DNA of 8,633 nucleotides. Origin: Lentisphaerota bacterium. Its GTDB lineage: Bacteria; Verrucomicrobiota; Kiritimatiellia; JAAZAB01. Position 1 is the stretch's first letter; every line of letters begins with the position of its first letter. Below the pieces are notes generated by a model. That model saw nothing but the letters and a program-made list of their open reading frames with translations. It searched no databases and was not told the origin of the DNA. The stretch is taken from the NCBI GenBank assembly GCA_016199105.1, contig JACQHI010000021.1, positions 1-8,633 on the forward strand, in the 5' to 3' direction. The position numbers were made by a program, and so were the translations under genes. Of the stretch, positions 8,088 through 8,633 are shown piece by piece.

Positions 8088-8633
8088 TCATCGGCCCGCG
8101 GCCTGGAAGCCAGGCCCGCCCCACGGCACACCCCATTGCAGGATGGCGCCGTCCAACGTCCGGATGTACCACAACCCATTCCCATAGACCGCCAGGTCGC
8201 TCGCGCCGTCCCCGTCGAAGTCCCCGCTCACCGGCACAAAGCCCATCCCGCCGAACGCCCCGCCCCACAACAACAACTCCCCCGACGCACTCCGGATAAA
8301 CCACAGCCCCAGCCGTTCCATGTACATCGCCAGATCGGACGCCCCGTCCCCGTCATAGTCCCCGCTCACCGGCGTCATCTCCGACAGGCCCCACGGCTCG
8401 GCCCAGGCGAGAACAGTCCCGGACATGGTCCTAATATACCAGTTACCGGTAATCAGATGGACCACCGCCAGGTCGGAGACCCCATCCCCGTCATAATCCC
8501 CGCTCATCGCCCGATATCCCGGCGCGCCCCACGCCTCGCCCATCGCCAGGACACCGGCAGGTGCAATTTCATATCTCACATCCCGCGAAGCGCTGGACAA
8601 GTTTGAAATTTGAGACAGCGAAGCAATATACCA
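8088..8633 (-). CDS. VCBS/FG-GAP repeat protein, C-terminal part (runs off the window)
   Basis: The frame is open from the stop at 8088 through the window edge, giving 181 residues of the C-terminus of a larger protein. The TTG at 8598-8600 is only an internal codon, because repeat sequence (W-Y-I-A-S) continues to the last base. Three complete units carry G-D-Y/F-D-G-D-G-x-S-D-L-A, whose codons lie at about 8466-8501, 8328-8363 and 8190-8225, exactly 138 bases apart. Each is followed by W-Y/F-I-R-T/S, a short loop, and L-x-W-x-x-P-W/A-F-G. The final unit stops after G-G-P-G-F-Q-A-A-G-R. Such arrays usually form the tail of large secreted or surface proteins, and the Asp-rich loops probably bind calcium. 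The N-terminal function is outside the window. It converges with the propeller gene, with 15 bases between stops. Confidence 0.88.
   Translation of the reverse strand, partial: WYIASLSQISNLSSASRDVRYEIAPAGVLAMGEAWGAPGYRAMSGDYDGDGVSDLAVVHLITGNWYIRTMSGTVLAWAEPWGLSEMTPVSGDYDGDGASDLAMYMERLGLWFIRSASGELLLWGGAFGGMGFVPVSGDFDGDGASDLAVYGNGLWYIRTLDGAILQWGVPWGGPGFQAAGR
8190..8501 (-). repeat. 138-base in-gene tandem repeat encoding VCBS units
   Basis: Three copies of the core coding for G-D-x-D-G-D-G-x-S-D-L-A (about 8466-8501, 8328-8363, 8190-8225) recur at an exact 138-base period. Long identical DNA runs remain between copies, for example CCCCGTC-A/G-AGTCCCCGCTCA in the last two. A fourth, partial unit at the window edge is longer, with 64 rather than 46 residues between Trp positions. 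Confidence 0.75.

Noticed and set aside
8100..8116. Perfect hairpin GGCCTGG-aag-CCAGGCC after the propeller gene
   Set aside because: There is no T run on either side and it lies inside the coding end of the minus-strand VCBS gene, so I do not call it a terminator.
8598..8600. TTG as the start of the minus-strand VCBS gene
   Set aside because: Repeat-type coding (W-Y-I-A-S) continues in frame to the window edge, so the gene is truncated by the window rather than starting here.

Overview
The window carries nine protein-coding genes and no RNA genes, mobile elements or CRISPR arrays that I can support. Three traits point to the PVC superphylum, most likely Kiritimatiellota or Lentisphaerota (inference; no rRNA or marker gene is present): a URO-D-family protein of the type abundant in those groups, a Gfo/Idh/MocA dehydrogenase next to a cytoplasmic seven-repeat FG-GAP/VCBS protein, and a repeat protein with W-Y-I-R-T...L-x-W-G...S-G-D-x-D-G-D-G units.

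Region 1 (9-2956, + strand, high GC) is a two-gene redox operon. The first gene is a membrane iron-sulfur protein that reads as a NapH-type module fused to a NapG-type ferredoxin module through an internal twin-arginine (Tat) motif. Seventeen bases later comes an aldo/keto reductase with its own Tat leader and a C-terminal Fe-S region. Together they look like a quinol-linked electron path to an exported reductase.

Region 2 (2957-5772, lower and uneven GC) contains the most interesting signal. Two genes, a 66-residue Cys-free protein (3055-3255) and a SprA-related putative metalloprotease (5119-5772), are each preceded by a near-consensus sigma-28 (FliA, flagellar) promoter: TAAG, 15 bases, then ACCGATAA or GCCGATAA. 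The two promoters also share the octamer CTTAAGCC at identical spacing. No flagellar gene is visible here, so these look like outlying members of a flagellar late regulon. Between them, on the minus strand, a URO-D-family protein gene is translationally coupled to an AT-rich gene for a small membrane-anchored protein of unknown function.

Region 3 (5902-8072, + strand) is a compact pair of a Gfo/Idh/MocA oxidoreductase and a leaderless beta-propeller protein, probably part of sugar catabolism. Region 4 (8088-8633, - strand) is the 3' end of a larger VCBS-repeat protein running off the window, convergent with region 3. Intergenic stretches are all under 220 bases. The longest (3256-3472) holds two weak terminator candidates and small GC-rich dyads.
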